A stretch of DNA of 64,000 nucleotides from Verrucomicrobiales bacterium (GTDB lineage: Bacteria > Verrucomicrobiota > Verrucomicrobiia > Limisphaerales > UBA1100). The notes below the pieces were generated by a model that was not told the DNA's origin, did no database searches, and was given only the letters and a program-made list of their open reading frames with translations. Shown here piece after piece: positions 62,207 through 64,000 of the stretch (position 1 is its first letter; each line of letters opens with the position of its first letter). Made by a program: the position numbers and the translations under genes. The stretch is taken from contig SYLI01000066.1 in NCBI GenBank assembly GCA_005809105.1, positions 29,242 through 93,241 of the forward strand, written 5' to 3'.

Positions 62207-62230
62207 GGTTAGTTTCAATTGCTGAGACAA

Positions 62231-62253
62231 GGCCCCGTTCAGGGGCTTTTTTT
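62231..62253 (+). terminator. Intrinsic terminator after the sigma/anti-sigma pair
   Basis: GGCCCC and GGGGCT form a GC-rich stem around a short loop, directly followed by a run of T residues (TTTTTTT). It lies 25 bp after the anti-sigma stop and separates that unit from gyrB. Confidence 0.88.
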
Positions 62254-62458
62254 CTTGGCGTACGTATGGGAACTTGGCGAATCGCCTTGCCGCACAGCCT
62301 GTAGTAGCCGGCTTTGGGCATGATCCATATATGTAGTGGATGAGAGGCTGAAGACTGCGCGAAATGACTGGTGCAATGAAGGAGTGCCTGTACAATTCTC
62401 TCGCTGCGTTTTGGGGTGGAAATATTCGCCCTAAATTCTTGGCTCGTTTTTGGAGTAA

Positions 62459-64000
<1,542 letters not shown>

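Noticed and set aside
62367..62396. Sigma-70 promoter for gyrB with TACAAT as -10
   Set aside because: The -10 is reasonable but no -35 hexamer close to TTGACA lies 16-18 bases upstream, so I list it only as a possibility.

Overview
The window is 64 kb of GC-rich, densely packed bacterial chromosome. It most likely comes from a member of Verrucomicrobiota (PVC superphylum). I infer this from four things: a DUF1549/DUF1553 cytochrome-like protein next to a DUF1501 protein and a PPC-domain protein, a fused SecDF, a Rho with an unusual Walker A, and a 36-residue lysine-rich protein. No rRNA gene is present and the exact lineage cannot be fixed. Most genes are housekeeping genes in short operons, often with ATGA, GTGA or TGATG overlaps. 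I see no transposase, phage gene, CRISPR array or other sign of recent large-scale transfer.

Layout, 1-24 kb. A glcDEF glycolate oxidase operon (cut by the left edge) diverges from a glyoxylate-type aminotransferase, forming a glycolate to glyoxylate to glycine module. Next come an amidohydrolase, tRNA-Ser(CGA), RNase D, and a minus-strand cofactor and metabolism cluster: nadC, birA, coaX, trpA, a mannose-1-phosphate guanylyltransferase and an RlmI-like methyltransferase. The plus strand then carries msrP, the NAD(P)HX repair enzyme, an unknown membrane protein, adk and fmt. A minus-strand trio (DUF1549/1553, DUF1501, PPC) follows.

Layout, 23-50 kb. A TetR regulator with a near-perfect palindromic operator heads a complete RND efflux operon (outer-membrane factor, adaptor, permease). 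Next come an MFS transporter with an unusual soluble insertion, a HAD-Nudix fusion, folB, a convergent STN-like/subtilase fusion, an FAH-family hydrolase, and proS-tgt-yajC-secDF-terC-exoD-recJ-ispD-ctpA-tsaD. Three minus-strand genes follow: an aspartate-type aminotransferase, an M23 lipoprotein and a small lipoprotein with a SecD-like stretch.

Layout, 50-64 kb. Positions 50784-52117 contain no convincing protein gene. They hold many local hairpins with stable tetraloops, GGTT-type G-quadruplex candidates and a 15-bp intrinsic terminator just before cysK. I interpret this as a large structured non-coding RNA that I cannot assign to a known family; it is the best candidate here for something undescribed. 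After it come cysK, rho, a WYL regulator, smc, trxB, hisB, an ECF sigma/anti-sigma pair and gyrB, which is cut by the right edge.
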